Of a stretch of DNA of 64,000 nucleotides, positions 42,213-55,849 are shown in pieces. Position 1 is the stretch's first letter. Each line of letters begins with the position of its first letter. The notes under the pieces were generated by a model that searched no databases, was not told where the DNA came from, and worked only from the letters and a program-made list of their open reading frames with translations. The stretch comes from Mantis religiosa. Taxonomy: Eukaryota; Arthropoda; Insecta; Mantodea; Mantidae. The stretch lies in contig CM060950.1 in the NCBI GenBank assembly GCA_030765055.1, forward strand, positions 465,478,995 through 465,542,994, read 5' to 3'. The translations under genes were made by a program, and so were the position numbers.

Positions 42213-43193
42213 CACTTTGCAACAATGAAAATGTTTTGGGCTTAAAAATAGTGAATTTACATGTATTTCCATCTACTGGATTAAAAAATGACCATAAAAA
42301 TGATAGATTAGCTTTTTTTGAAGATAAAGTGACATTTCATTTTTAGAGTGAAAATTTCAAATTTGGGGGGATTTTTTTGGGAGTTGGCACACCTGTCAAA
42401 TAACAAAACACAATCAGAGAGAAATTTTGGAAATTAAGTGATGCAAAAGTTAAGAAAGGCATATTTGTCGGTCCACAAATAAGAGAACTTGTAAAGGATC
42501 CTACATTTGACCAAATTTTGGAGGGAAAAGAAAAGGAAGCTTGGGAAGCTATCAAGGGTGTTGTTCGTGGATTTTTAGGCAACAAAAGAGATGACTACTA
42601 CAAGCATTTGGTGACAGTGCCCCTTCAAAAATACCGTAACCCTTGATGCAACAACATGTCCCTTAAGATCCATTTTCTCCACTCCCACCTAGACTTTTTT
42701 CCTCCTAGTTGTGGAGCTGTTAGTTATGAACATGGGGAGAGATTCCATCAGGACATTTCTGTTATGGAACAAAGATATCAGGGCCGTTGGAATGAAGTAA
42801 TGCTTGCAGATTACTGTTTGTCTTAGTATAGGGATTCTGCGGAACTCCATCACAAGAGGCAAGCTAAAAGACGACGAAGTCAATAGGCCACCACATGATT
42901 CTCTTCAGACACGACTATATGCGAACACTTTTTCCAGCTATTTAGAACTCTTAGCATGTAACTACCAGTTAAAAAATCAAATGCACTTTCATTGTTGGTA
43001 GCATGTTTGTAATTAAAATGTAGCCTTTTCTCTCAATCCGTTAACATTTAATACTTCTACCTTGTTTATATCATAGAAACTAGAGCTAATAAATTTTTTC
43101 ATTGTCATATTTGTTTTTCTCAACCCAAAAATAGTAGGAATTGCCTCATGAAGAGCTCGAAACATTAAAAAATTATGTTTTTGTTGCCCAGGG
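42213..43193 (+). mobile_element. TTA-flanked DNA element inside mariner M7
   Basis: It begins after TTA (42210-42212) with CACTTTGCAACAATGAAAAT, ends ...TTGTTGCCCAGGG, and is followed by TTA (43194-43196). The ends read inward as C-CT--GCAACAA, a weak inverted repeat of about 13 bp. It holds a conserved ORF remnant of a protein family widespread in arthropod genomes. A 3-bp TTA duplication suggests a CACTA- or Harbinger-like relation, but I cannot assign the superfamily. Confidence 0.65.
42428..42890 (+). pseudogene. Conserved TE-associated protein, C-terminal part, copy 1
   Basis: The frame from about 42428 reads KLSDAKVKKGIFVGPQIREL, VKDPTFDQILEGKEKEAWEA, FLGNKRDDYYKHLV, a stop at 42644 (after YRNP), then NNMSLKIHFLHSHLDFFPPS, CGAVSYEHGERFHQDISVME, YQGRWNEVMLADYCLS and a stop at 42824. 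The block MSLKIHFLHSHLDFFP...GERFHQDI is a recognisable signature of an uncharacterised arthropod protein family. The second copy (46765-47149) lacks the internal stop. The biochemical role is not known to me. Confidence 0.65.
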
Positions 43194-43202
43194 TTATCTT
43201 CA

Positions 43203-45238
<2,036 letters not shown>

Positions 45239-45453
45239 GAATATAAACTAGCAACAATGGAGCAACAAATACTATATAACATATTATATGTAACACACTT
45301 TACTTATCTGTTAAGCCTTTTGTTCTCCTTATACATAGTATACACTCTTAGTCCTTCGGGTCATAATGACCTGCTGGGCAAAATTCAAAGATAAGGCATT
45401 AAGAAAATTCTAATACATGAAAATTAATGTAATTTAATTCTTCTTTCACACAG

Positions 45454-45703
45454 GAAAAGCATTTGTCACTTACATTTAATCCAGGATGATGTAATTTTGC
45501 CAGTATTTCCACCCACTGTTCCCATAGGTCTCTTAAAGGAGCTAGTTCGTCTTTGTACTTTGCAGCCGTCTTTCAGATTTTATCATCAAAAAGTAAGACC
45601 TGAAAGATGCGAAAGTGACATTAGTGACATTATAGCAGGAAAAATGACTCTACCTGATTCTGGATCATATAAGCTGCTTGCTGATTCACCAAAGGATTTA
45701 TAA
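45454..45703 (+). pseudogene. Exon-like conserved ORF, copy 2
   Basis: Same residues as copy 1 (41132-41395) through SYKLLADSPKDL, then TAA at 45701-45703 where copy 1 has CAA. Family unknown; see copy 1. Confidence 0.45.
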
Positions 45704-45727
45704 ACGCCAGCTATAATAGTAATAATA

Positions 45728-47954
45728 CGAGGGTGGGCTGAAAAGTTTCCGACCTCAAAGTGAAGATGGCAGCACTCGTAAATAAAAGCTAGTGAATTTC
45801 TTTGTTCATCTGTTGACAGTTACTCACCAAAATTTCAGCCATTTCGGCCGCTCAGTTGTTATGTAACAGTCGTTTGAGTGAGTTGATGTGAATGTTTTTA
45901 TGAAAATGGACAAAATCGAGCATCGAACTGTCATTGAATATTTCTTTTTGAAAGGCAATACGCCTACGCAAATCAAAGATGAGTTGGATTCTGTGTATGG
46001 GGACTCCGCACCATCAATTACCACAGTGACATTTTTTACAGCTGAATTTAAACGTGGCCGTAAGGGCTTGGAAGACGATGAACGTTCGGGACGTCCAAAA
46101 ACTGCAACTACCGACGAAAACATCACCAAAGTTCACCAAAAGGTTTTACAGGACCGCCGAAGTAAAGTGAGAAAGATAGCAGAGGCTATGAAGATGTCAA
46201 GAGTACGTGTTTGCCACATATTAAATCAACATTTAGACATGAGAAAAGCGCGTTGGGTGCCGCGTTTGCTCACGTTAGACCAAAAACGTGTTCGAATGAA
46301 CATTTCTAACGCTCTGTTGGCGCAGTTTAGGCGCAATAAATTCGAGTTTTTGCGCTGATTAATTACTATAGGTGAAACTTGGATACACCATTATACGCCC
46401 GAAACAAAAATACAGTAAAAACAGTGGACTGCAAAGGCGGAACCAGCTCCAAAAGGAGCAAACACTGTTTTCTCGGCTGGAAAAGGGATGGTGACTGGTT
46501 TTTGGGATAGTCATGGAGATATTTTAATCGATTACACTTTGCAGCAATGAAAATGTTTTGGGCTTAAAAATAGCGAATTTACATGTATTTCCATCTACTG
46601 GATTAAAAAATGGCCACGAAAATGATAGATTAGATTTTTTTTTAAGATAAAGTGACATTTCATTTTCTAGAGTGAAGATTTTAAATTTAGGGGAATTTTT
46701 TGGGAGAGTTGGCACACCTGTCAAATAACAAAACACAATCACAGATAAATTTTGTAAATTAAGTGATGCAAAAGTTAAGAAAGGCATATTTGTCGGTCCA
46801 CAAATAAGAGAACTTGTAAAGGATCCTACATTTGACCAAATTTTGGAGGGGAAAGAAAAGGAAGCTTGGGAAGCCTTCAAGGGTGTTGTTCATGGATTTT
46901 TAGGCAACAAAAGAGATGACTACTACAAGCATTTGGTGACAGTGCCCCTTCAAAAATACCGTAACCCTGGATGCAACAACATGTCCCTTAAGATCCATTT
47001 TCTCCACTCCCACCTAGACTTTTTCCCTCCTAGTTGTGGAGCTGTTAGTGATGAACATGGGGAGAGATTCCATCAGGACATTTCTGTTATGGAACAAAGA
47101 TATCAGGGCCGTTGGAATGAAGTAATGCTTGCAGATTACTGTTTGTCTTAGTATAGGGATTCTGCGGAACTCCATCACAAGAGGCAAGCTAAAAGACGAC
47201 GAAATCAATAGGCCACCACATGGTTCTCTTCAGACAAGACTATCTGCGAAGTATTTTGCCAGGAATTAGAACTCTTATCATGTAATTACCAGTTAAAAAA
47301 TCAAATGCACTTTCATTGTTGTTAGCATGTATGTGATTAAAATATATTCTTTTTTCTCAATCCGTTAATATGTAGTACTTCCACGTTTTGTATAGGTATT
47401 ATAGAAACTAGAGCTAATAAAAATTTTTCATTGTCAGCTTTGATTTTCTCAACCCAAAATTAGTAGGAATTGCCTCATGAAGTGCTCGAAACATTAAAAA
47501 ATTATGTTTTTGTTGCCCAGGGTTATCTTCAAAATGCAAAACCATTACAGGAGCATACTACGCATCATTACTTGACAAACGGAAGGTATAATTTGCGGGA
47601 AAATGCTATACTTGCAGAAAAAGAAAATCCTGTTTCGCCAAGACAACCTCAGCGGTTGCAATGGCGAAAATCCACGAATAGCGGTTTGAACTGCTTGACT
47701 ATCGGTCTTACTCACCAGATCTAGCCCCAAGCGACTTCTTTTTGTTCCCTAATCTGAAAATTGCACTCGGAGAACAGAGATTTTCGTCAAACAATGAGGC
47801 AATCACCTTCGTGAACAATTATTTTGTAGAGAAAAACGCCGAGTGCTATTTGGATGTGTTACAGAGATGTGAGCATCGCTGGGAGAAGTGTGTAGAGTTA
47901 CAAGGAGACTATGTTGAAAAATAAAAATAAAAGATACTGAAAAAATGTCTTGTA
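45728..47954 (+). mobile_element. Mariner M8 (M1 family), split by the TTA element
   Basis: TIR at 45728 after TA. The transposase starts at 45905 (MDKIEHRTVIEYFFLKGNTP), is open to a stop at 46356-46358, carries IGETWIHHY (first Asp to Gly), breaks at 46534, and resumes at 47523 with AYYASLLDKR-like sequence, YSPDLAPSDFFLFPNLKIAL (third Asp present) and YLDVLQRCEHRWEKCVELQG, DYVEK and a stop near 47923. The second Asp region is deleted (about 47630-47680). This copy has a single C-terminal unit, the pre-expansion state of the M1 array. The 3' TIR is lost to a SINE-like insert at 47955. Confidence 0.88.
46535..47522 (+). mobile_element. TTA-flanked DNA element, copy 2, inside mariner M8
   Basis: TTA at 46532-46534 and 47523-47525. 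The ends CACTTTGCAGCAATG and ...GTTGCCCAGGG match copy 1. The conserved protein remnant at 46765-47149 is open across GIFVGPQIREL, FLGNKRDDYYKHLV, MSLKIHFLHSHLDFFPPSCG and EHGERFHQDIS, ending with a stop after ADYCLS. With the mariner present on both sides, this copy defines the insertion limits. Confidence 0.7.
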
Positions 47955-48137
47955 TCCCAGGCGACCGCAAAGTGAGATTTGTGGTGGACAACACAGCGCT
48001 GGGGCGGGTTTTCTCCGGGACCTCTGGTTTCCCCGCCATCTCATTCCACCGGTGCTCCATGTTCATCTCATATATCATCAGTGTCACCGCCTGCGGTGCC
48101 GTATGTAGTAAAAGCGGGCGTTAAACACTACACTACA

Positions 48138-48208
<71 letters not shown>
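47955..48208 (+). repeat. SINE-like 3' segment with (ACACT)n-(CA)n tail
   Basis: Sequence with GGCGGGTTTTCTCCGGGACC, CTGGTTTCCCCGCCATCTC and ATTCCACCGGTGCTCC resembles the 3' part of insect retroposons. It ends in CACTACACTACACTACAC and a CA tract of about 65 bp (48142-48208). It replaces the 3' end of M8. No clear target duplication. Confidence 0.5.
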
Positions 48209-48210
<2 letters not shown>

Positions 48211-48254
48211 AGACTAACTATGTAAACAGATCTGCAATGTTCGAGGTATTCTTG

Positions 48255-48400
48255 AAATAAACCCATCTACCACCCAAGAGACTCGTCTTTGTCGGTGCAG
48301 CAGTTGGCATCATTTAAGTATGCCCCAGTAGAGAGAAATTTTTCGTGATACAAAAGTGTTTTGCGCGACAAGAAAAGAAGTTTTTATTAATTTGATGCTA
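48255..48400 (+). pseudogene. hAT-like dimerisation-region scrap
   Basis: The frame reads QQLASFKYAPVERNFS, a stop, YKSVLRDKRRSF. It resembles the FKYAP...VERSFSxYKxIL-DxRRSF block near the C-terminus of hAT-type transposases of the family seen at 37740-38240. Very short, with a TGA in the middle. Confidence 0.55.
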
Positions 48401-49150
48401 ACTTTTTTTTCTATTCTTCGGGATCATGAATTGATTCAAATTTTTGGGCATGTTTTGGGCATATTTTTATGTTTTCAAGGGCATATTTGCACGTACAGTT
48501 GATTTACAGTTCATTTAAAATCGAAGATCAAAATTAAAGCAAGTTTGCGAACCCGCGTGGGTTGTAAAAGGCTGATTTTAGTTCAGATGAACGTCGTTCA
48601 GTACTGATCCGAGATCACAAAAACAAATGCGGCAGCATCACCAAACATGTTGCAACTTTCCTTTTACATCGAAAGGATTCCAGAATTATCGGAATTACTC
48701 GACACTGCTTAATTCAAGTGCACAGAGTAGCCAATCTAGACATAACAAAAACTAAATAAATCTTTCGCTTTATGCTTATTTGTCCTAGAAATAATGTTAT
48801 TTTGAATAAACAGTATAAGAATTTACTCCATATTGAGACAGTATTTATCAAAAGTTAAATATTTAGTTTACTTTACCTCCATTATATGCCCAAAGTACAT
48901 CGTTTTCATTTTCGTCTGTTTACAATACTGTGAGTTGGAAAACAAAAACTAAAAATGGAAGTTCAAGCAAAAGAGAAGATGCGTTCAGGTAACTTTAAAT
49001 CTCGCATAACCCTTCTTATTTCACCCTCTTCCACAGGCATCCTGATGAAATGAGATCTTAAAACTGCAATCTCCCTTGTAACTTTGTGTATTGTTCTAAA
49101 CGCAGTCCCTTTAATGGACACACTAGCCGTGTGTAGGACGCACTATGAAA
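48400..49150. other. No gene recognised
   Basis: AT-rich sequence with no recognisable coding, repeat or RNA features. Confidence 0.55.
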
Positions 49151-49610
49151 GGGTACAGTCAGACTGAAAAATTCAATGCCATAGCCGGGATTTGAACCAC
49201 GGATCTTCTGGTCTCCGTCCAGCCGCTCTAAACCATTGTGCTACTATGGCCAACATGCCAACATGACACTAAATTCTCCAACTGACTCGTGTTTCTCCCG
49301 GTATACCCTAGGAGTTCTCATAAACACATGAGACAACTGCCTTAATGGCGACTTACTATGCTGTAAGTACTTTAAGGTCCGGGCTTCATAGTTCGGGCCA
49401 CTATTAGGTACAATTAATGGCAAGCAACTGTTCTTTCACGCTAGCCGTTTGTAGGACGCACTATGAAAGTGTAGAGGCACGCTGAAAAAAAAAAGCCCGG
49501 GCCTTAAAGTACTTACAGCATAGTAAGTCGCCATTAAGGTAGTTGTCTCATGTATTTATGAGAACTCCTAGTGGTTTACCGGGAAAAAATACGAGTCAGT
49601 TGGAGTGAGA
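49150..49610 (-). repeat. tRNA-SINE S1 copy b with a 110-bp inverted repeat
   Basis: The minus strand at 49250-49178 is a 73-nt tRNA-like segment: GCCATAG and CTATGGC acceptor halves, GCACAATGG D-arm, CTGG/CCAG anticodon stem and a TTCAAAT T-loop. The adjoining arm 49262-49385 (TCCAACTGACTCG to AAGGTCCGGGCT) is inverted at 49493-49606, with a spacer of about 108 bp. Confidence 0.75.
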
Positions 49611-49799
49611 GAGTGATGATGAGTATAAGGGCGCTCAACTACAGAGGTCAACAGCGCCCTTTTTAAAAGAAACTTGTCATGGCAAAAGCCAGATATAAAT
49701 TATTCTAAAACACTATAAATGTGTTAAAAAAAGACAAAAAATACATAAGCGTTGGGAAAAAAAATAGAAATGTCACCCAAAAGACATAAATTCTATTTG

Positions 49800-50072
49800 C
49801 TAAATCCTAAAATCTAATCTCGAAAAGAATCTAAAAACCTTCTTCACTACTGCGTTATCGTCCGCTAGCATTTCTGCAAAGCTGACCGGCAGCTGCAGAG
49901 ACGTCCTAAGGTCTGCTAGGTGAAAACACTCTAGCAGCACGTGTCGTACAGACAACGCTTCATTACAAAACGGACACAGTGGAGAAGGCTCCTTTTTAAA
50001 AAGAAAACTATGAGTAAAAAAGCAGTGCCCAATTCACAACCGAGCCAAACTCACCTCCTCGCGACGAGATGA
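49800..50072 (-). pseudogene. I-type non-LTR retrotransposon C-terminus with zinc-knuckle
   Basis: Minus strand: EEVSLARL, a stop, IGHCFFTHSFLFKKEPSPLC, PFCNEALSVRHVLLECFHLA, DLRTSLQLPVSFAEML, ending RFFSRLDFRI and a stop. The RLRIGHxxxTHxxLL then CxxC...HxLLEC order is that of I/R1/Jockey-type elements after the RNase H region. It is bordered on both sides by S1 SINE sequence. Confidence 0.8.
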
Positions 50073-50212
50073 CGAGTCAGTTGGAGAATTTAATGTCATG
50101 TTGGCACGTTGGCCATAGTAGCTCAATGGTTTCGAGCGGCTGAACGGAGACCAGAAGATCCGTGGTTAAAATCCCGGCTATGGCATTGAATTTTTCAGTC
50201 TGGCTCTACCCT
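50073..50212 (+). repeat. tRNA-SINE S1 copy c
   Basis: The tRNA-like segment is at 50112-50184 (acceptor GCCATAG/CTATGGC, A-box TAGCTCAATGG, T-loop TTAAAAT), followed by the conserved GAATTTTTCAGTCTGGCTCTA. Opposite in orientation to copy b. Confidence 0.75.
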
Positions 50213-51285
50213 TTCGTAGTCTCCTTGTTTATATTGAAGATATTCCTAGTCGCCATCTGGAGGATTTCAGTTGCATAGAACCGTAATGTGAGAAGGATCA
50301 TAAATATTGCATTAAGTGCATATTTCCTCAAGGTTTGTGTTCTTAATTGTGGATGTAGCCTTTGATCCAGTACTTGGATTACATGCTTTGATAGTCGAAA
50401 TGACATTTTGAATTTTATGTCATTTAGTTCTGAGATGGGATTTCCTCTATATTGGAAAACACGAGGAGACCGTTCAAATTGAAAATTCTAATCATCAGAG
50501 ATATTAGAGTAATCTGAATTCTGAGAATAATAAAGATGTATAGGATATGAACACAAACAATGCATCTTTAACATAAATTTGTGAAATAAAGAGGCTATTT
50601 ATTTATGCAAGTAACCACAAAAATGCTTTATTTATTATTTATTTAAAGCTGCACCACTTATTTCTTATCAGAAACTATTGTGTAAATCCTGTAGTTCTGC
50701 TGACCGAAGTTCAATCAAGTTAACTGGAGAAAATTCACCAGTTAGGTTTGATCTTAGATCAAGAGACCATGAACTTAGATCAATGTTTATACAACCAAAA
50801 TTCTAAGTTCAGCTTGACTGAAGATCATTTTCATATGCTTGAACTTAGATTATCTTTTATGCAACCGAGCCTAAGACATGAATATCCGTGCCCTAGTTAT
50901 GGCCATGGTTCGAGTTCTGAACACATCTTTACCAGAGACTGTACTGCACATAACGGGCTGATTCACTGTGCAAAGATCATGTTTGCCTTTGCATTGTGCA
51001 ATACAACTTGCATGGCCGTCTGTAATACAGATAACATTCATTTCTGCGCTTCTTAAGGAAGAGAAAAAAAAAAAACTTGACGGTTCAATGCCCATCAAAG
51101 AAAATGCCGCAGACCTTTCCATGCATTCCCATGAGCTAGCTTTCTCTACTCACAAACACAAACTTACTCTACTATTAATGAGATCAAATTTGGGTTGATG
51201 TTTGTAGCTACTAACTGGTTCGATATGTGACGCCTTTGTGTGAATAGAAGGGGGGGGGGATGACTTTCTACCTCAAAAAGGTATG
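50213..51285. other. No gene recognised
   Basis: AT-rich non-coding sequence. 50740-50860 repeats CTTAGATCA-type words. The overlapping frames at 50748-51198 have no family features. Confidence 0.5.
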
Positions 51286-52893
51286 CAGATACTCCAAAAA
51301 GTATTCGTTTAATCATAGCACATAGAATTCAACAAGCACAATCAGAAAATATAGATAATACACTGGAACAAATAATTCCTTACATCGGTTGATATGTAGA
51401 TTTAAAAATAAAACACAATTTGGGTTCATATATTGCTTATTTAGTGAAAAGCCCTGCGTTATTTAAAATCATGTCCCATTTGATGTGAAACAAGTATTCG
51501 TCTAGTAAACGAGATCCCAGGTTTGGTGCCTCGCTGACACACGCCCCTTACCTTTTCTTATGCAGTTGTGTTTCATCCTGACAGTTCCATCTCTGTTTTC
51601 AAAGCTGTTGACTGCTGTTTAAGTAATATGGGTCGAAAACTTCGTGAAAATACAAAAGAACAGAGAGAAATTTGCATCAGGTTGTTTAAAAAAGGAAAAT
51701 ATGTTCAAGAAATTGGAGAAACCATTGGAAGATCTACCAGTACAGTGAAGACTATTATATACAGGTTTGATCAGAAGAAAACTGACGAAAATCAATGAAG
51801 AAACGGTCGTCCTGCAGTTCTATCTGAGATGGAGAAACGACAGTTACTTAGAGAAGTCATGAAAAATCCTAAACTAAATGCTCCAAAACCTTCTATTGCA
51901 GTACAGACACGCACAGGAAAGTCTCTTTCAGCACAAACTATGAGAAACGTGCTTTATGAAGCTGAGTATGGAGGCTGAACAGCCCGTAGAAAACCATACA
52001 TCAGTAAAATCAACAGAAAGAAGCGAGCTGCTTTTGCAAAAGAACATAAATACGATGGGTTTGATTTCTGGGAGAAGGTTGTATTTACTGACGAGAGTTA
52101 ATTTGAGCTCTTTAAGTCAAAAGGCCGAGTAATAGTGTAGAGGAAAAAGAATTGTGAGCCTAAGGAGAAAAATATATCAACTTCAGTTAAACACGGAGGC
52201 GGTTCAGTACTTGTCTGGGGCTGCACGAGTGCAAATGGTGTGGGGGATTTGTGTTTTATTGATGGAATTATATAAACATCCTAAATACATCTGTCCAGAA
52301 GTGTGAATTATATGGGTCTTTCTGAGGATTATATTTTCACACAAGAATAATGATCCAAAACACAGAGCTCTAGATGCAAGGCTATGGTTGTTGTATAATA
52401 CTCCACGATGGATGTCGACGTCACCGCAATCCCCAGACATGAATCTAATAGAGAATTTGTGCAGCACACTGGACAAAAATATTAAGACTCATCAGATATC
52501 TAATATAAAGGATCCAAAGAATGTTCTACTGGAGAAATGACGTAACATTACAGTGGAAACAACACAATCTTTGGTGAAATCCATGCCAAGGAGACTGCAA
52601 GAGATTATAAAGAGGAATGGAGGGCCTACAAAGTACCAACCGTAACATTCTACACCATTTTCAGTATGCAGACAAATACTTATTTTGTATCCTATATTAC
52701 ATATCTTTACTCTTGAATTGTTCAATTACTTTTATGTGAATAGATACTATCTGTTGCTTTATAGTGTTCTGTTTTTTTACTAATCAATAAATAAGACAGT
52801 GTCTCTGCTGCACTTTATTCTGATGATTTTCCACTATCCATACATCCTTAAACATAAACGCATGCATTAGACGAATACTTTTTGGAGTAACTG
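51286..52893 (+). mobile_element. Tc1-like transposon Tc1-A
   Basis: The TIRs read CAGATACTCCAAAAAGTATT on the left and CAGTTACTCCAAAAAGTATT on the right (inward). TA follows at 52894-52895; the left flank is TG. Length 1608 bp. It carries a decayed Tc1 transposase and is a sister of Tc1-B. Confidence 0.92.
51629..52645 (+). pseudogene. Tc1-like transposase (DD34E), multiple stops
   Basis: MGRKLRENTKEQREICIRLF, then IGRSTSTVKTIIYRF (HTH) from 51629, a stop at 51796, RPAVLSEMEKRQLLREV, YISKINRKKRAAFAKEH, VVFTDES (first catalytic Asp) then TAA, VKHGGGSVLVWGCTSANG (the GGGSVxVWG Tc1 signature), YIFTQE where the family has YIFTQDNDPKHT (second Asp lost by frameshift), and NLIENLC for NLIENLW (Glu retained). 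At least seven lesions. Confidence 0.88.
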
Positions 52894-52896
52894 TAC

Positions 52897-53990
52897 GCTA
52901 AGGTTTTTCATAGATAGAGTCAACATGAAAAATTCAATGCCACGGCAGAGATTTGAAACACGGATCACCTGGTTTCCGTCCAGTCGCTCTAACCCATTGA
53001 ACTACCATGGCCAACGTGCCATCCTGAGATTAAACTCTCCATTTGACTCGTACATTTCCCCGGTAGACCACTAGGGGCTCTTGTATTCGAGATACACCGT
53101 TTGTGGCGACTTACTATCGTAAGTACTTGAGTCCCAGGCTTCATCATTTAACTCTTATTATTTTAGTTAATTGATGGAAATTAATCATTTCCCACCTTGG
53201 TAGCGTGGTGGTAGCGTGTCCTGAAAGACGAACGTCGAATAACTCTGAGCTCTATGGACCCTGGGCTTATCTGAGCATCATTTCACCCATTCCATTCATC
53301 GTCCGATATGACTTAAAGTTTGAGGGCGTTAATTACAAAAAAAAAATCTTCACACTAGCCGTATATAGGCTAAGGTTTTTGATAGATAGAGTCAACATGA
53401 AAAATGCAATGCTATTGCGGGGATTTGAAACACGGATCTCCTGGTTTCCGTCCAGTCGCTCTAACCCATTGAGCTACAATGGCCAGCGTGCCGTCCTGAC
53501 ATTAAATTCTCCAATTGACTCATATATTTCCCCAGCAGACCACTAGGGGCTCTCGCACCCGAGATACACCGTTTGTGGCGACTTACTATCGTAAATACTT
53601 GAGTCCCAGGCTTAATCATTTAACTCTTATTATTTTAGTTAATTTATGGAAATTAATCATTTCCTCAAACTAGCCGTATATAGGCTAAGGTTTTTGAAAG
53701 ATAGAGTCAACATGAAAAATTCAATGCCAAGGCCGTTATTTGAACCACGGATCTCCTGGTTTCCGTCCAGTCGCTCTAACCCATTGAGCTACCATGGCCA
53801 ACGTGCCGTCCAGACATTAAATTCTCCATTTGACTCTTATATTTCCCCGGTAAACCACTAGGGACTCTCGCATCCGGCCATGACATTGAATTTTTCATGT
53901 TGACTATATCCCTCAAAAACCTTAGCCTATATACGGCTAGTGTGAAGAAATGATTAATTTCCATCAATTAACTAAAATAAATATTTATTT
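52897..53990 (-). repeat. Cluster of tRNA-SINE S1 copies d, e, f and a partial
   Basis: Three head-to-tail minus-oriented copies with tRNA-like segments at 52939-53011, 53411-53483 and 53726-53798, each followed by the same flank (GTGCCGTCCTGACATTAAAT, TATTTCCCCGGTAGACCACTAG, TACACCGTTTGTGGCGACTT, TTATTTTAGTTAAT). A partial inverted piece is at 53876-53990. A SINE body of the S2 type (53215-53335) is wedged between d and e. The spacing suggests a tandem unit of about 310-470 bp. Confidence 0.8.
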
Positions 53991-55849
53991 ATGTATTTAT
54001 TTGTTTGGTTATTATCTAGTCATTGCTAAATATATCCATGTCTTCAGTTTTGTCGTTTAAAGAACACAATTCAGTTTTTGCAGTTTCTTTGATATTGATA
54101 TGTGAGAAAGTTTGCAAAAGAAAGTCTAAAAATGCAGACAATTTTTTGTGTTTTCCACTTTCCTTTACCGCCAAAGGAATGTCCAATCAAAACAAAAATA
54201 AATAATATACACAATAATCCTTTTTCTAATTTATGTTTAAACATAAGACATTTATAAACTGTGTTCAGTTTTATTTGCAATTTTACCGCGAACGTTTGAC
54301 GTCATCAATAGCATCGCTGATGGAGCGAGTTTATATACGATTCCCCTAGCGGCTTGAAATCATATTTAATGTGCTGACGGCAACTTTGAGGCCTCGCTCT
54401 ACCGGCAGGTAAATATACTATTTGAGAGGTGGGTCTGCCTGCGTAATATAAAAGTGTGTAAAAAAACTATATACTGCAATGCAATGCACTGCAAAGCTAA
54501 TTATGCAGCCATAAAAGTACATCATGAAGAATATACGAAATGATAAGTCAATGAACACTTATTTCACAATCAACATCTGTTTTTTTCTGTTATAGTAGAC
54601 GTATATGCATTTTGTAAACCTGTCACATAAAATAGAAATATTTCAATTTCATCTCAATTCACATTTCCTCACAAGGTAACTTCATTACAAACCAGAAAAT
54701 TAGCAGAACATGTTCTAGGAATGAAAAATAAATTAGTGTTACAATACGTACAAATCTTTTATCCAAGTCTAAACAAGAAAATATATGTAGGAACAGTCTT
54801 ATGTGTCCATTTTCTTATATTTCCTTTCTCTGTTCCCCTTAAACACTGTCTGTATTGCGAGAAGGTATGCTTGAGGCCTTTCTGTCATAACATTATTTAT
54901 TGCTTCTAGATTGGGACCAGTCACTTTATAGCGTCCAGTGTCTCTCTTTCTGAGAGTAACTGATCCTGTATCTTCGAAATGTTTGATGCAGCTATTGGTT
55001 TTAAAAGACATAAGGACACCAACATTATTAGACATTTTAATTAAGCGTGAGAATGTCAAAGAGTTTATATCGCATACTAATAAAACGTAAGATGTTTATG
55101 TTACAAACAAAAGTATGTCAATTTAACGATACCTGGGCACTTTTGACAACATTACGCTGCGAGGGACTTGTCTGAATGCTGGATAGCGTTGCATAAACTC
55201 CTCTATATAGTGGTTTAAATTATATTTATATGTCACACCAGTTCTAATGCCGGTGCGAAAGTAGCATTTAACCATGAAGACGTGGTGCTCTGTTTTCATA
55301 TCCAGGGGAAACTGGTTATATTAGTTACCAGCACAACCACACAGAGAACGCTTTAATTTGCTTACTGTTCCACAAAAGTTACCACTTCTTCTCCGTAGAG
55401 GGCACTATGATTTCAAGATAGACTCACCAGTCAACTATGACGTCAATCTTGCTCAATCGGGGGTTGGGAAATAACGAATAAAAATGAACACCGTGTATAT
55501 GACTGAACCTTTTCAAAAAATCAAATTTTCCTCTTTTTAGTCCATTAAACTGTGTAAGCATTCCTCATTCCGAAAAAAAGCGCTTAGGTAGTTTTCGCAA
55601 GCCATTTTTATATGCTCTAAACTAGTTTGATAGTTACGTGAATGCTAGTGCTAGATATGAATTCAAATTCATTTTCCTTGTTTCCTTGCTATTGAAATTT
55701 TCAGCGTTTTCCTTCATTTAAGGTGTTCCTTGCGTCGTAGTTTTAGTGTTAGACTAATGAAACTTGCTACACACGTTCATAGACACAGTGAATAGAAATT
55801 GCCCTGGGTTTTATTGTGAGATTCATTTAAGCACCTTTTTTTTGAAATG
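53991..55849. other. No gene recognised
   Basis: AT-rich sequence. A minus-strand frame at 54799-55059 reads SCIKHFEDTGSVTLRKRD and resembles the HTH linker of some transposases (F--TGSV--R), but it is too short and isolated to call. Nothing else is recognised. Confidence 0.45.

Larger units (their letters stand above)
40924..43202 (+). repeat. Duplicated block B, copy 1
   Basis: The stretch from AACTAGCAACAATGGAGCAA to ATCTTCAAAATG matches 45244-47536 almost base for base. It contains, in order, a conserved ORF, mariner M7 and the TTA-flanked element. Both copies share the same lesions, so duplication followed the insertions. Confidence 0.9.
45239..47536 (+). repeat. Duplicated block B, copy 2
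   Basis: Second copy of 40924-43202. Differences are scattered substitutions and short indels. Unlike copy 1, the mariner continues after the TTA element, so copy 2 preserves the original junction. Confidence 0.9.

Noticed and set aside
49178..49250. Functional tRNA gene
   Set aside because: The segment is a repeated SINE part, with C in place of the invariant U33 and a mismatch in the T-stem; other copies are more decayed.
54799..55059. Minus-strand HTH-like frame (ETGSV-type motif)
   Set aside because: Only a short, weak resemblance to transposase linkers, with no TIRs or further domains.
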